This document shows, piece by piece, positions 33,991-43,286 of a DNA stretch of 64,000 nt. Location: NCBI RefSeq assembly GCF_001025135.1, contig NZ_AP012323.1, forward strand, positions 930,001 through 994,000, given 5' to 3'. This stretch comes from Bifidobacterium bifidum ATCC 29521 = JCM 1255 = DSM 20456. GTDB taxonomy: Bacteria > Actinomycetota > Actinomycetes > Actinomycetales > Bifidobacteriaceae. The translations under genes and the position numbers were made by a program. Within the stretch, counting starts at the first letter, position 1; every line of letters begins with the position of its first letter. The notes beneath the pieces are model-generated. The model saw only the letters and a list, made by a program, of their open reading frames with translations, made no database searches and had not been told where the DNA came from.

Positions 33991-36468
33991 ATGACGAGTC
34001 CTGTTATTGGCACCCCTTGGAAGAAGCTGAACGCTCCGGTTTCCGAGGAAGCTCTTGAAGGCGTGGACAAGTACTGGCGCGTTGCCAACTACCTTTCCAT
34101 CGGCCAGATCTATCTGCGGAGCAACCCGCTGATGAAGGAACCCTTCACCCGTGAAGACGTGAAGCACCGTCTGGTGGGGCACTGGGGCACCACCCCTGGC
34201 CTGAACTTCCTCATCGGCCACATCAACCGCTTCATCGCTGACCACGGCCAGAACACCGTGTTCATCATGGGCCCGGGCCACGGTGGCCCCGCCGGTACCT
34301 CCCAGTCCTACCTGGACGGCACCTACACCGAGACGTACCCCAACATTACCAAGGATGAGGCTGGCCTGCAGAAGTTCTTCCGCCAGTTCTCCTACCCGGG
34401 CGGCATCCCCTCCCACTTCGCTCCGGAAACCCCGGGCTCCATCCACGAGGGTGGCGAGCTGGGTTACGCCCTGTCCCACGCCTATGGCGCGATCATGGAC
34501 AACCCGAGCCTGTTCGTTCCCTGCATCGTCGGCGATGGTGAGGCCGAGACCGGCCCGCTGGCCACCGGCTGGCAGTCCAACAAGCTCGTGAACCCGCGCA
34601 CCGACGGTATCGTGCTGCCGATCTTGCACCTTAACGGCTACAAGATCGCCAACCCGACCATCCTGTCGCGCATCTCCGACGAAGAGCTCCACGAGTTCTT
34701 CCACGGCATGGGCTACGAGCCCTACGAGTTCGTCGCCGGCTTCGACGATGAGGACCACATGTCCATCCACCGTCGCTTCGCCGAGCTGTTCGAGTCCGTG
34801 TGGGACGAGATCTGCGACATCAAGGCCGCGGCGAACACGGACAACATGCACCGTCCGTTCTACCCGATGATCATCTTCCGCACCCCGAAGGGCTGGACCT
34901 GCCCGAAGTACATCGACGGCAAGAAGACCGAGGGCTCCTGGCGCGCCCACCAGGTGCCGCTGGCTTCCGCTCGCGACACCGAGGCCCACTTCGAGGTCCT
35001 CAAGAACTGGCTGGAGTCCTACAAGCCGGAAGAGCTGTTCGACGCCAACGGCGCCGTCAAGGACGACGTCCTGGCCTTCATGCCGAAGGGCGAGCTGCGC
35101 ATCGGCGCCAACCCGAACGCCAACGGTGGCGTGATCCGCAAGGATCTCGTGCTGCCGGCGCTCGAGGACTACGAGGTCAAGGAAGTCAAGGAGTTCGGAC
35201 ACGGCTGGGGCCAGCTCGAGGCCACCCGTCGTCTGGGCGTCTACACCCGCGACATCATCAAGAACAACATGCACGACTTCCGCATCTTCGGACCGGATGA
35301 GACCGCTTCCAACCGTCTGCAGGCTTCTTACGAGGTCACCAACAAGCAGTGGGACGCCGGCTACATCTCCGACGAGGTTGACGAGCACATGCACGTCTCC
35401 GGCCAGGTCGTCGAGCAGCTGTCCGAGCACCAGATGGAAGGCTTCCTCGAGGCCTACCTGCTGACCGGCCGTCACGGCATCTGGAGCTCCTACGAGTCCT
35501 TTGTGCACGTGATCGACTCCATGCTGAACCAGCACGCCAAGTGGCTTGAGGCTACCGTCCGCGAGATTCCGTGGCGCAAGCCGATCGCCTCCATGAACCT
35601 GCTGGTCTCCTCGCACGTGTGGCGTCAGGATCACAACGGTTTCTCGCACCAGGACCCGGGTGTCACCTCCGTCCTGCTGAACAAGTGCTTCCACAACGAT
35701 CACGTCATCGGCATCTACTTCGCGACCGACGCGAACATGCTGCTGGCCATCGCCGAGAAGTGCTACAAGTCCACCAACAAGATCAACGCCATCATCGCCG
35801 GCAAGCAGCCGGCCGCCACCTGGCTGACCCTGGACGAGGCTCGTGCCGAGCTCGCCAAGGGTGCCGCCGCTTGGGATTGGGCTTCCACCGCGAAGACCAA
35901 CGATGAGGCTCAGGTCGTGCTCGCCGCCGCCGGCGACGTCCCGACCCAGGAGATCATGGCCGCTTCCGACAAGTTGAAGGCCCTGGGCATCAAGTTCAAG
36001 GTCGTCAACGTGGCTGATCTGCTCTCCCTGCAGTCCGCCAAGGAGAACGACGAAGCGCTGACCGACGAGGAGTTCGCCGACATCTTCACCGCCGACAAGC
36101 CGGTGCTGTTCGCGTACCACTCCTACGCCCACGACGTGCGTGGCCTGATCTACGATCGCCCGAACCACGACAACTTCAACGTCCACGGCTACGAGGAGGA
36201 GGGCTCCACCACCACCCCGTACGACATGGTTCGCGTGAACGAGCTGGATCGCTACGAGCTGACCGCCGAAGCCCTGCGCATGATCGACGCCGACAAGTAC
36301 GCCGACGAGATCCAGAAGCTGGAGGACTTCCGTCAGGAAGCGTTCCAGTTCGCGGTCGACAAGGGCTACGACCACCCGGACTACACCGACTGGGTGTACT
36401 CGGGCGTCAAGACCGACAAGAAGGGCGCCGTCACCGCCACCGCCGCCACCGCTGGCGACAACGAGTGA
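33991..36468 (+). CDS. xfp: Xylulose-5-P/fructose-6-P phosphoketolase
   Basis: The hallmark enzyme of the bifid shunt: a thiamine-diphosphate enzyme that splits xylulose-5-phosphate or fructose-6-phosphate to acetyl phosphate plus glyceraldehyde-3-phosphate or erythrose-4-phosphate. The 825-residue protein shows [38 protein letters not shown] and [20 protein letters not shown] (ThDP/Mg motif GDGEAETG). [20 protein letters not shown] and [20 protein letters not shown] complete it. I chose ATG 33991 ([10 protein letters not shown]) with CAGGAGTACAGGAGTACAC upstream. Codon bias is extreme, indicating very high expression. It feeds AckA and Pta. Confidence 0.98.
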   Translation: MTSPVIGTPWKKLNAPVSEEALEGVDKYWRVANYLSIGQIYLRSNPLMKEPFTREDVKHRLVGHWGTTPGLNFLIGHINRFIADHGQNTVFIMGPGHGGPAGTSQSYLDGTYTETYPNITKDEAGLQKFFRQFSYPGGIPSHFAPETPGSIHEGGELGYALSHAYGAIMDNPSLFVPCIVGDGEAETGPLATGWQSNKLVNPRTDGIVLPILHLNGYKIANPTILSRISDEELHEFFHGMGYEPYEFVAGFDDEDHMSIHRRFAELFESVWDEICDIKAAANTDNMHRPFYPMIIFRTPKGWTCPKYIDGKKTEGSWRAHQVPLASARDTEAHFEVLKNWLESYKPEELFDANGAVKDDVLAFMPKGELRIGANPNANGGVIRKDLVLPALEDYEVKEVKEFGHGWGQLEATRRLGVYTRDIIKNNMHDFRIFGPDETASNRLQASYEVTNKQWDAGYISDEVDEHMHVSGQVVEQLSEHQMEGFLEAYLLTGRHGIWSSYESFVHVIDSMLNQHAKWLEATVREIPWRKPIASMNLLVSSHVWRQDHNGFSHQDPGVTSVLLNKCFHNDHVIGIYFATDANMLLAIAEKCYKSTNKINAIIAGKQPAATWLTLDEARAELAKGAAAWDWASTAKTNDEAQVVLAAAGDVPTQEIMAASDKLKALGIKFKVVNVADLLSLQSAKENDEALTDEEFADIFTADKPVLFAYHSYAHDVRGLIYDRPNHDNFNVHGYEEEGSTTTPYDMVRVNELDRYELTAEALRMIDADKYADEIQKLEDFRQEAFQFAVDKGYDHPDYTDWVYSGVKTDKKGAVTATAATAGDNE

Positions 36469-36504
36469 TGATCGCCTGATTCTTATCAGGATCTGAGCTG
36501 AAAG

Positions 36505-36536
36505 GGCTTCCGGAGCAATCCGGAAGCCCTTTTTTC
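36505..36536 (+). terminator. xfp terminator
   Basis: GGGCTTCCGG and CCGGAAGCCC form a perfect 10-bp stem with loop AGCAAT, followed directly by TTTTTT. Confidence 0.95.
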
Positions 36537-36706
36537 GTCAGGCTCCACCAAGCGACAATATCGCTCGTGAGAATGGTCATCGCCTACAAACCGACAAGTC
36601 GTCATGACACGACGGGTAAATCCACACTACGTAGTCATCTCCATATATAATCAAGACGTCCGCTGAATGCGACCCACCGCATGACGGTCCCTCGAAGAAG
36701 AAGGTG

Positions 36707-37768
36707 ATGACTCTCTTGGATGTATCATTCTCATATTTCATCCAACAGGTATGTTCGAATCCGGCGCTGGCCATCACCACGTTGCTGACGCTCGGCGTCA
36801 TTTTCGTGAACGGCTGGACCGACGCCCCCAACGCCATCGCCACCTGCGTCACCACCAGATGCCTACGTATCCGTCCGGCGGTGATCATGGCCGCGGTGCT
36901 CAATTTCTTCGGTGTGTTCATCATGACGCAGCTGAACGCCTCGGTGGCGTCCACCATCAGCAACATGGTCGATTTCGGCGGCGACACGAACGCCGCGCTG
37001 ATCGCGTTGTGCGCGGCGCTGTTCTCCATCGTTGTCTACAGTGTGGGCGCGTCGCTGCTGGGCATCCCCACGTCCGAGAGCCACAGCCTAATCGCCGGCC
37101 TTTCCGGCGCCGCCATCGCCATCCAGGATGGCATCGGCGGCATCAACATGGGGGAGTGGGTCAAAGTGCTGTATGGTCTCGCGGCCAGCCTCCTGCTCGG
37201 ATTTGGCATCGGCTGGATCGTGTGCAAGCTGGTGACGCTGATCTGCGCGGGGCTTGACCGCAGGCGCGCCAACGTATTCTTCACGTATGCGCAGATCGTC
37301 GGGGCCGCGGCCATGAGTTTCATGCACGGCGCGCAGGATGGCCAGAAATTCATCGGCGTCCTGTTCCTCGGCATGGCGTTCTGCAGTGGGCAGACCGGTG
37401 TCGCAGGCGTGATCATCCCAGTGTGGCTGATGATCCTGTGCAGCACGATCATGGGTGTCGGCACCAGCGTGGGAGGGGAGCGCATCATCAAATCCGTCGG
37501 GCAGGACATGGTCCGGCTGGAGAAATACCAAGGCTTTTCCGCGGACCTGTCCAGTGCGCTGTGCCTGCTGGTGATGACCGTGCTCGGCATCCCCGTTTCC
37601 ACCACGCACACCAAGACCAGCGCCATCATGGGCGTCGGAGCGGTGCGCAGGCTGTCCGCGATTAACTTCGGCGTCGTGCGCGACATGATGCTCACCTGGG
37701 TGTTCACGTTCCCCGGCTGCGGCATCATCAGCTACGTCATGGCAAAACTGTTCATGCTGGTGTTCTGA
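36707..37768 (+). CDS. Inorganic phosphate transporter, PiT family
   Basis: A 353-residue membrane carrier coupling phosphate (or metal-phosphate) uptake to an ion gradient. Both inverted PiT signatures are present: NGWTDAPNAIATCVTT near the N-terminus and PVSTTHTKTSAIMGVG near the C-terminus. GIPTSESHSLIAGLSGAAI and SFMHGAQDGQKFIGVLFLG also match. About ten membrane segments. The start is GTG 36704 or ATG 36707, following a purine-rich GAAGAAGAAGG. A DUF47 gene follows after 50 bases, the usual partner of Pit transporters. Confidence 0.93.
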   Translation: MTLLDVSFSYFIQQVCSNPALAITTLLTLGVIFVNGWTDAPNAIATCVTTRCLRIRPAVIMAAVLNFFGVFIMTQLNASVASTISNMVDFGGDTNAALIALCAALFSIVVYSVGASLLGIPTSESHSLIAGLSGAAIAIQDGIGGINMGEWVKVLYGLAASLLLGFGIGWIVCKLVTLICAGLDRRRANVFFTYAQIVGAAAMSFMHGAQDGQKFIGVLFLGMAFCSGQTGVAGVIIPVWLMILCSTIMGVGTSVGGERIIKSVGQDMVRLEKYQGFSADLSSALCLLVMTVLGIPVSTTHTKTSAIMGVGAVRRLSAINFGVVRDMMLTWVFTFPGCGIISYVMAKLFMLVF

Positions 37769-37818
37769 CACCGCTCCGGCACACGGCATCAGTCATCGTT
37801 TCAAGAAAGGATCAGCAT

Positions 37819-38442
37819 ATGGCGAGGAAAAACGATTCGTTCTATTTCGACGGATTCAAGCAGAGCGCCGATTATGCATGCCAGGCGGCACATCTGCTGT
37901 CGGAAGTCATGCACCATTACGAACCGGATCGTCTGCTGGAACGATTCGACGAGATGCATCGCATCGAACAGGCGGCGGACGAGGTCCGTCACGGCATGAT
38001 GGACGAGCTGGTCACCGCATTCATCACTCCGTTCGACCGGGACGACATCGCGCGGCTGAGCAGCGTGCTCGATGACGTCACCGACCGCATCGAAGGCGCC
38101 CTGCACCGCATGTATTACGACAACGTGCTGGAGATCCGACCCGATGCGCTGGACTTGGTCGACATGGTCGAGCGCTCATGCGGGAAGATGGCGGAGCTGA
38201 TCGGCGAGCTGCCCCGGTTCAAGCGGTCGAAGACCCTGCGCGAGCAGGTGTTCTTCATCAACAAGATCGAGCAGGACGCGGACCGCCTGTTCGTAGAGGC
38301 GATGCGCCGCCTGCACACCACCTGCACCGACCCGCTGCAGGTGCTCGCCTGGCACGAGGTGTACGTGCATCTGGAGCTGTGCACCGACGATTGCGAGCAT
38401 GTCGCCGATGTCGTCGACAACATCGTCATGGAGAACAGCTGA
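37819..38442 (+). CDS. DUF47 (PhoU-like) accessory protein of the Pit transporter
   Basis: A 207-residue all-helical protein of the DUF47/PhoU-like family. These bind metal through E/DxxxD motifs and regulate the adjacent phosphate transporter. Repeated motifs are seen: HRIEQAADEVRHGMMDELVT and NKIEQDADRLFVEAMRRLHT, plus DDVTDRIEGALHRM. TCAAGAAAGGATCAGCAT precedes the ATG. The order pit-DUF47 suggests an operon; the exact mechanism in this family is not settled. Confidence 0.92.
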   Translation: MARKNDSFYFDGFKQSADYACQAAHLLSEVMHHYEPDRLLERFDEMHRIEQAADEVRHGMMDELVTAFITPFDRDDIARLSSVLDDVTDRIEGALHRMYYDNVLEIRPDALDLVDMVERSCGKMAELIGELPRFKRSKTLREQVFFINKIEQDADRLFVEAMRRLHTTCTDPLQVLAWHEVYVHLELCTDDCEHVADVVDNIVMENS

Positions 38443-38492
38443 GAGCGGTTCCCCCGTCCCGTCCCGGCCACGGCGTTGGACGGGAATGCCGC

Positions 38493-39185
38493 CTAACGGT
38501 GGGTGTTGAGCCACGCGATGGCGAGCTGGGTGCGGTTGGTCAGAGCAAGCTTGTCGAGCATCGCGCTGATGCGGTTGCGCACGGTGCCCTCGCTCAGATA
38601 CAGTCTGGCGGCGATGTCGCGGTTGTCGAGTCCCTCGGCGACGAGCGCCGCGATGTCACGCTCCCGTTCGTTCAGCAGCTGATCGATGCCATCAGACGTA
38701 CGACGGCCGTGCGGGATGCCGTCGCCGGCCGTGTCCGAGGCGTCGTCCGGCCCCTTGCATCCGGCACCGGCCGTCGGCCCGGTGAGTTTGCCGATCACGT
38801 CGGCGCCGAGCACCACCTGACCGGCCATCACCGCATGCAGGGCGGGTGCGATCGCCGCCACATCCTGCTTGATGAGATAGCCTTTTGTCCCGAGCCGCAT
38901 CGCCTGCTCGATATAGGCCTGGTCAGAGAACGTGGTCAGGAACAGGATACGTGCCGCCGGATCCTTCGTCAGGATCTCCCGCGCGGCGTCCAGCCCGTTC
39001 ATGCCGGGCATCTGTATGTCGATGAGCAGGATATCCGGATGATTCTCCGGCGACTCGAAATACCTGCGAATCGCCGCGCCGCCGTCGTTGGCGCTCCATA
39101 GCACGTCGGCGGTGTCGGTGGCGGTCAGGATCGTCTCCAGCGACTGACAGACGATCGGGTCGTCGTCCACGATCGCGATTCTCAT
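38493..39185 (-). CDS. NarL/LuxR-type response regulator
   Basis: A 230-residue regulator. The receiver has acidic pocket VDDDP, phosphoacceptor D56 in LLIDIQMPGMNG, Thr in FLTTFSD and Lys in GYLIKQD. A Gly/Asp-rich linker follows, then a C-terminal LuxR-type HTH (LLNERERDIAALVAEGLDNR; DIAARLYLSEGTVRNRISAM). ATG 39185 follows GGGGGAAGCT and overlaps the kinase stop by four bases, so it is coupled to the histidine kinase upstream. It is likely to control the divergent ABC exporter. Confidence 0.93.
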   Translation of the reverse strand: MRIAIVDDDPIVCQSLETILTATDTADVLWSANDGGAAIRRYFESPENHPDILLIDIQMPGMNGLDAAREILTKDPAARILFLTTFSDQAYIEQAMRLGTKGYLIKQDVAAIAPALHAVMAGQVVLGADVIGKLTGPTAGAGCKGPDDASDTAGDGIPHGRRTSDGIDQLLNERERDIAALVAEGLDNRDIAARLYLSEGTVRNRISAMLDKLALTNRTQLAIAWLNTHR

Positions 39186-40465
39186 AGCTTCCCCCTGTTC
39201 CCTAATGTGCCGGCAGTCGTCTTCATGAATGCCGGCTGGTCTGTTTTCGCGCAAGATTCCGGGGATGCATGCCAACGTTGCTTCGGCACGGACACGAACA
39301 CGCGCCATCCGCCATCATACGGGCCGCACAGGGCGGTTCCGCCGATTGAGCGCACGCGCGATTCGATGTCGGTGAGTCCCATGCCGCGAGGCGGCTCCCC
39401 GTCCGTCCGGCACCGCCCGCGGGCATCACGGGCGCGGATCGCGGGCCCTGGATCCTGGACGACCAACTGCCACAATGTCGGAAAATCACGCAGCGTCACG
39501 CTCGCCTCATGGGCCTCGCTATGATGCGCGACGTTTGCCAGCGCCTCGCGAATCACCGTCGCGAAGCAGCGTGACACCGGGGCCGGGGCCGTGTCGATGT
39601 CGTTCGCCAACGACACCGAGAAGTCCGGGGAGATACCGTCGAATGAGGCGACGGCGGCTTCGATCTGCGCGGCGAAATCGGTGCCATCATCCTCAAGGTC
39701 ATGTACCGAGCGGCGCACCATCGTCATCGCATCGTCCAAGGTCTCGCCCAGCGTGGTGAATCCACGGGCCGCGACCTCGTCATCGGTCGCCTCGGCCACG
39801 GCCCTGCCGGCCTGCGCCTGCATGATCGCACGAGTCAGCAGGTGCCCCACATTGTCGTGGATCTCGCGGGCGATACGCGTGCGTTCGCCGAGCGTCGCCA
39901 TGCGGACCGACTGCGCGCGCTCCTCATCGATATCGGCGATGCGCGAGCGGACGGAACGGGAGGCTTCACGGGCCATATCCTGAGCGTGCAGCAGCGCACG
40001 TCGATTCCCATCCGAAGCCTCGCGGGACCGTCCCGCGACGAATCCGAGCAACGCGGTCAACGTAAGAGCCAGCGCCTGCATATGGCTGTTGGCATCTGCG
40101 GCTTCGGCCGCGACACCGGCATGTGACACGCGGACGAACCACAGCGCCGCAAACGGCAACACCCATAGCCAGCGCACGGCCGTTACCAGCCGCGAAGGGC
40201 GCCCTGCGGCAGCCAGACGCGCCATATCGTAGGCGACAAGCGGCATGAACGAGCACCATGCGGGCACTGCCGCGGCGACGATCAGATACGCCACGCAAGG
40301 CAACCACGGCCATCGTTCATCGGCATGCAGCCATTCGACCAGTCCGGTGACGGAGACGGCCAGCAGAAGCCCCGCGATGAACACGGCATCGGTGCGGATC
40401 CCGGTCATCACGGCGAGCACGGTGCCCAACGCGAGCAGAACACCCTCCTCGGCCAACACGCGCAT
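39182..40465 (-). CDS. Sensor histidine kinase (HisKA_3 type)
   Basis: A 427-residue membrane kinase. Four to five N-terminal membrane helices cover about residues 1-150. A coiled segment leads to the HisKA_3 phosphoacceptor H203 in RIAREIHDNVGHLLTRAIMQ, then a HATPase domain (VIREALANVAHHSEA N-box; GMGLTDIESRVRSIGG G-box). It has almost no extracytoplasmic domain, as in intramembrane-sensing LiaS/DesK kinases. GGGAGGTGCC precedes ATG 40465. It is paired with the response regulator. Confidence 0.92.
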   Translation of the reverse strand: MRVLAEEGVLLALGTVLAVMTGIRTDAVFIAGLLLAVSVTGLVEWLHADERWPWLPCVAYLIVAAAVPAWCSFMPLVAYDMARLAAAGRPSRLVTAVRWLWVLPFAALWFVRVSHAGVAAEAADANSHMQALALTLTALLGFVAGRSREASDGNRRALLHAQDMAREASRSVRSRIADIDEERAQSVRMATLGERTRIAREIHDNVGHLLTRAIMQAQAGRAVAEATDDEVAARGFTTLGETLDDAMTMVRRSVHDLEDDGTDFAAQIEAAVASFDGISPDFSVSLANDIDTAPAPVSRCFATVIREALANVAHHSEAHEASVTLRDFPTLWQLVVQDPGPAIRARDARGRCRTDGEPPRGMGLTDIESRVRSIGGTALCGPYDGGWRVFVSVPKQRWHASPESCAKTDQPAFMKTTAGTLGNRGKL

Positions 40466-40527
40466 GGCACCTCCCGGATCGTCATTCGTTTCAATACCAG
40501 TCTAGCGGTGGAAGGAACTCCACGAAC

Positions 40528-40791
40528 ATGCCGATCGTGGCGGATAATCCGCGTGGCGGCTCCCTGACGGTGGGTCTGTTCTCCAACCGAACCATCAACA
40601 TCGGCATCGTGACCGAGATCGTGCTGCTCGTGCTCATCACCGAAGTGCCGGTATTGCAGACCGTGTTCCACACCGCGCCCCTGGGCTGGGACGACTGCGT
40701 ATACCTGTGCTGCATCCCGTTCGTGATCCTCGGCATAGAGGAACTGCGCAAACTCATCTGGCGGCATTCTTTCCCAACCGAGCGGGTATAG
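40528..40791 (+). pseudogene. C-terminal fragment of a cation P-type ATPase
   Basis: About 80 residues: GLFSNRTINIGIVTEIVLLV, LITEVPVLQTVFHTAPLGWD and IPFVILGIEELRKLIWR. This is the last two membrane helices and tail of P2-type cation ATPases. No nucleotide-binding or phosphorylation domain is present upstream, where the frame soon meets the kinase promoter. The ATG at 40528 is probably incidental. It is a relic left between two divergent units. Confidence 0.75.
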
Positions 40792-40800
40792 CGTGCTCCG

Positions 40801-40820
40801 CCCCCCCCGCTGGCGGGGGC
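40801..40820. repeat. Dispersed palindromic repeat, copy 4 (half)
   Basis: CCCCCCCCGCTGGCGGGGGC keeps only the outer GCTGGC stem, with an extended run of eight C, in the gap between the ATPase relic and the ABC operon. Confidence 0.6.
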
Positions 40821-40938
40821 AAGTGGCGCCGCGAGATGATGACAAATGTCACGGGTGCGCGGCCAAGTCGTGACGTTTGCAGGTGGCGATCGCCGACACT
40901 TTCTTGGGATGATGTAATCATCAAAGAAAGGAGCGGCT

Positions 40939-41922
40939 ATGGCAACCGACAACACAGCCCCCGGACGCGATGTGGCACCCGACGCAGTACCGGCCGTGCA
41001 TGTCAGTCAACTGGTCAAACGCTACGGTGACATGGTGGCGCTCGACTATTTCGACCTCGACGTGACGCAAGGCGAGATCTTCGGCCTGCTCGGGCCGAAC
41101 GGCTCCGGCAAGACCACGGCGATCAACTGCATCCTCGCGCTGCTCACCTACGATTCGGGCACGATCCGCGTACTCGGCCAGCCGATGACGCCGACCTCAT
41201 ACGCGCTGAAACGGCGCATCGGCATCGTGCCGCAGAACGTGGCCGTATTCAACGAACTGACCGTCACGGAAAACATCGACTACTTCTGCTCGCTGTACGT
41301 GCCGAAGAAAACTGACCGCGCGCCGCTGGTCGAGGAGTCCATCGAATTCGTCGGACTCCAGGACTTCCGCAAGTTCCGGCCCGGCAAACTGTCCGGCGGT
41401 CTGCTGCGACGCCTGAACATCGCCTGCGGCATCGCGCACAAGCCTGACCTGATCTTCTTCGACGAACCCACGGTCGCTGTCGACCCGCAAAGCCGCAATT
41501 CGATTCTGGAAGGCATCCAGCGGCTCAACCAGGCCGGCGCCACAGTGATCTACACCAGCCATTACATGGAGGAGGTCGAGCAGATCTGCGACCGCATCCT
41601 CATCATGGACCACGGCCGGCACCTGGCGCTCGGCACCTCCGACGAACTTAAGAGCATGATCGATACCGGCGAGCGCATCACCATCGAAACGCTCGATCTG
41701 GCGGATTCGGCGATGGCTGAGGTCCGTGCGCTGCCGTGCGTAATCGAAGCCACCTACGACGGCAAGGAACTCGACGTGCGATGCCGGCGCGGCGAACACA
41801 ACCTGACCGACGTGCTCGACGCGGTGAAACGCTCCGGCGCCAACATCGGCCACCTGACCAGTCGCCCGCCCACCCTCAACGACGTGTTCCTCGAACTCAC
41901 CGGCAAGGCACTGAGGGACTGA
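40939..41922 (+). CDS. ABC exporter ATP-binding protein
   Basis: A 327-residue ABC-2 type ATPase. Walker A is GLLGPNGSGKTTAINC, and the Q-loop IVPQNVAVFNELTVTENIDY follows. The signature KLSGGLLRRLNIACGIAHKP has Leu-Leu where Gln or Met is common. Walker B is LIFFDEPTVAVDPQSRN and the H-loop YTSHYMEEVEQICDRI. The C-terminal extension of about 90 residues is typical of DrrA/CcmA-like exporters. AAAGGAGCGGCT precedes the ATG. It is followed by two permease genes and lies divergent from the two-component system. Substrate unknown (peptide, drug or lipid). Confidence 0.93.
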   Translation: MATDNTAPGRDVAPDAVPAVHVSQLVKRYGDMVALDYFDLDVTQGEIFGLLGPNGSGKTTAINCILALLTYDSGTIRVLGQPMTPTSYALKRRIGIVPQNVAVFNELTVTENIDYFCSLYVPKKTDRAPLVEESIEFVGLQDFRKFRPGKLSGGLLRRLNIACGIAHKPDLIFFDEPTVAVDPQSRNSILEGIQRLNQAGATVIYTSHYMEEVEQICDRILIMDHGRHLALGTSDELKSMIDTGERITIETLDLADSAMAEVRALPCVIEATYDGKELDVRCRRGEHNLTDVLDAVKRSGANIGHLTSRPPTLNDVFLELTGKALRD

Positions 41923-41930
41923 CCATCTTG

Positions 41931-42026
41931 CCCCTGCTGGCGGGGCTCCCGCGAAGCGAGTGGGGGTGGCCTTGCAACAACCACCCTCAGTCGGCTTCGC
42001 CGACAGCTCCCGCCAGCGGGAGCAGG
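41931..42026. repeat. Dispersed palindromic repeat, copies 5 and 6, head to head
   Basis: Copy 5 (41931-41970) reads CCCCTGCTGGCGGGGCTCCC, then GCGAAGCGAGTGGGGGTGG. Copy 6 (41976-42026) is inverted: CAACCACCCTCAGTCGGCTT, then CGCCGACAGCTCCCGCCAGC. Together they form a large inverted pair inside the ABC operon, just before the first permease. Confidence 0.8.
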
Positions 42027-42038
42027 TAAGGAGACATC

Positions 42039-43286
42039 ATGTGGACCACATTTTTGGTCGCATTGAAAGCGAACCTGCGCAATCGTCAGGCACTGTTCTG
42101 GATGATTGTGTTTCCGATCGTGCTGGCAACCATGTTCAACGGGTTCTTCGGCGGACTGTCCGAGGGATACGAGCTCAGACCGATACCAATGGCCGTCGTC
42201 GAAGATAGCCGCTGGCAGCAGGCGGACGGAGCGCGTACGTTTGTGGATGCCTTGTCTGGAGAGACGGCCTCATCGTCGGAGTCTTTGGACGGCACGGCAT
42301 ACGCCGATATCAATCAGCAATTGCTGACCATCACCGCAGCCGACACCGTGCGGAAAGCCGAACAGCTGCTCGCCGATGGCACAGTCCGCGGCTACCTGGC
42401 TGCTGACGGCAACGGGCGTTTGGCGATAACCATCAGTCGGGAAACGGTGACCGCGGCCAATGACACCACAGGAAGCGTCGGACTGGATATCAGCCTATCG
42501 GCATTGCGCAGCGCCATCGACCTGTACAACCGCACCGACGCCGTCACCCGACAAACCATCGCCGACAATCCACAGGCTGCGCTCAGCCGCAACTTCTGGA
42601 ATAGCATCGGGCAAAGCGTCGATGTGACTCACGAAACAACGCTCACGCATTTCCAGCCCAATGCCATCGCCAGATACTATTACGCGTTGCTGGCCATGTC
42701 CTGCATGATTGCCATGGGGTACTCAATCAGCACGGTCTCCACAGCACAAGCCAACCTGTCCGCATTGGGCATTCGCCGCACCGTGGCGCCATTGAGCCAT
42801 GCCAGACAGCTTATTGCCGGTTTCCTTGCCTGCTGGTTGTGCGCATCGGTCGCATTGCTTATCGCATTGGCCTATATTCGCTTCATCTGCGACATTTCGT
42901 TTGGAGGGCGAGAACCGGTGACGGTGGTCGCGGTAATCATCGCCGCATTCATGACCAGTTCAGCCGGTACTTTGCTCGGCGCGGTACCGAAGCTTTCCTA
43001 CGACACGAAATACGGTTTGTCGAGCGGAATCGCCTGCACATTGTCGCTGTTCACCGGACTGTACGGCGGCTTCGCCATGCAGATCAGTGACTGGATAGCA
43101 CGCAACGCGCCCATCCTCGGCACCATCAACCCCGCGCAACAGGTGACGAACCTGTTTTACGACATTTTGTACTACGACAGCTACCAGCCGTTCATCACCA
43201 CTTGTGCCATTTTGCTGGCGATGAGCGCGGTATTCCTCTTGGCCGGCATCGCAATGCTGAGGAGGCAACGCTATGAACACCTGTAA
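42039..43286 (+). CDS. ABC-2 type permease (first)
   Basis: A 415-residue exporter permease. One N-terminal helix (ALKANLRNRQALFWMIVFPIVLATMF) is followed by a large extracytoplasmic domain to about residue 210. A cluster of five helices follows (YYALLAMSCMIAMGYSIST onward). This is the usual ABC2_membrane_3 layout. A GTAAGGAGACATC site precedes the ATG. The stop overlaps the next permease by 14 bases, so the pair is co-translated and probably heterodimeric. Confidence 0.88.
   Translation: MWTTFLVALKANLRNRQALFWMIVFPIVLATMFNGFFGGLSEGYELRPIPMAVVEDSRWQQADGARTFVDALSGETASSSESLDGTAYADINQQLLTITAADTVRKAEQLLADGTVRGYLAADGNGRLAITISRETVTAANDTTGSVGLDISLSALRSAIDLYNRTDAVTRQTIADNPQAALSRNFWNSIGQSVDVTHETTLTHFQPNAIARYYYALLAMSCMIAMGYSISTVSTAQANLSALGIRRTVAPLSHARQLIAGFLACWLCASVALLIALAYIRFICDISFGGREPVTVVAVIIAAFMTSSAGTLLGAVPKLSYDTKYGLSSGIACTLSLFTGLYGGFAMQISDWIARNAPILGTINPAQQVTNLFYDILYYDSYQPFITTCAILLAMSAVFLLAGIAMLRRQRYEHL

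Noticed and set aside
33964..36375. An 803-residue open frame antisense to xfp
   Set aside because: It mirrors the strong codon bias of xfp; it has no ribosome site, no domain and a repetitive Val/Gly/Leu/Asp composition typical of antisense of highly expressed high-GC genes.
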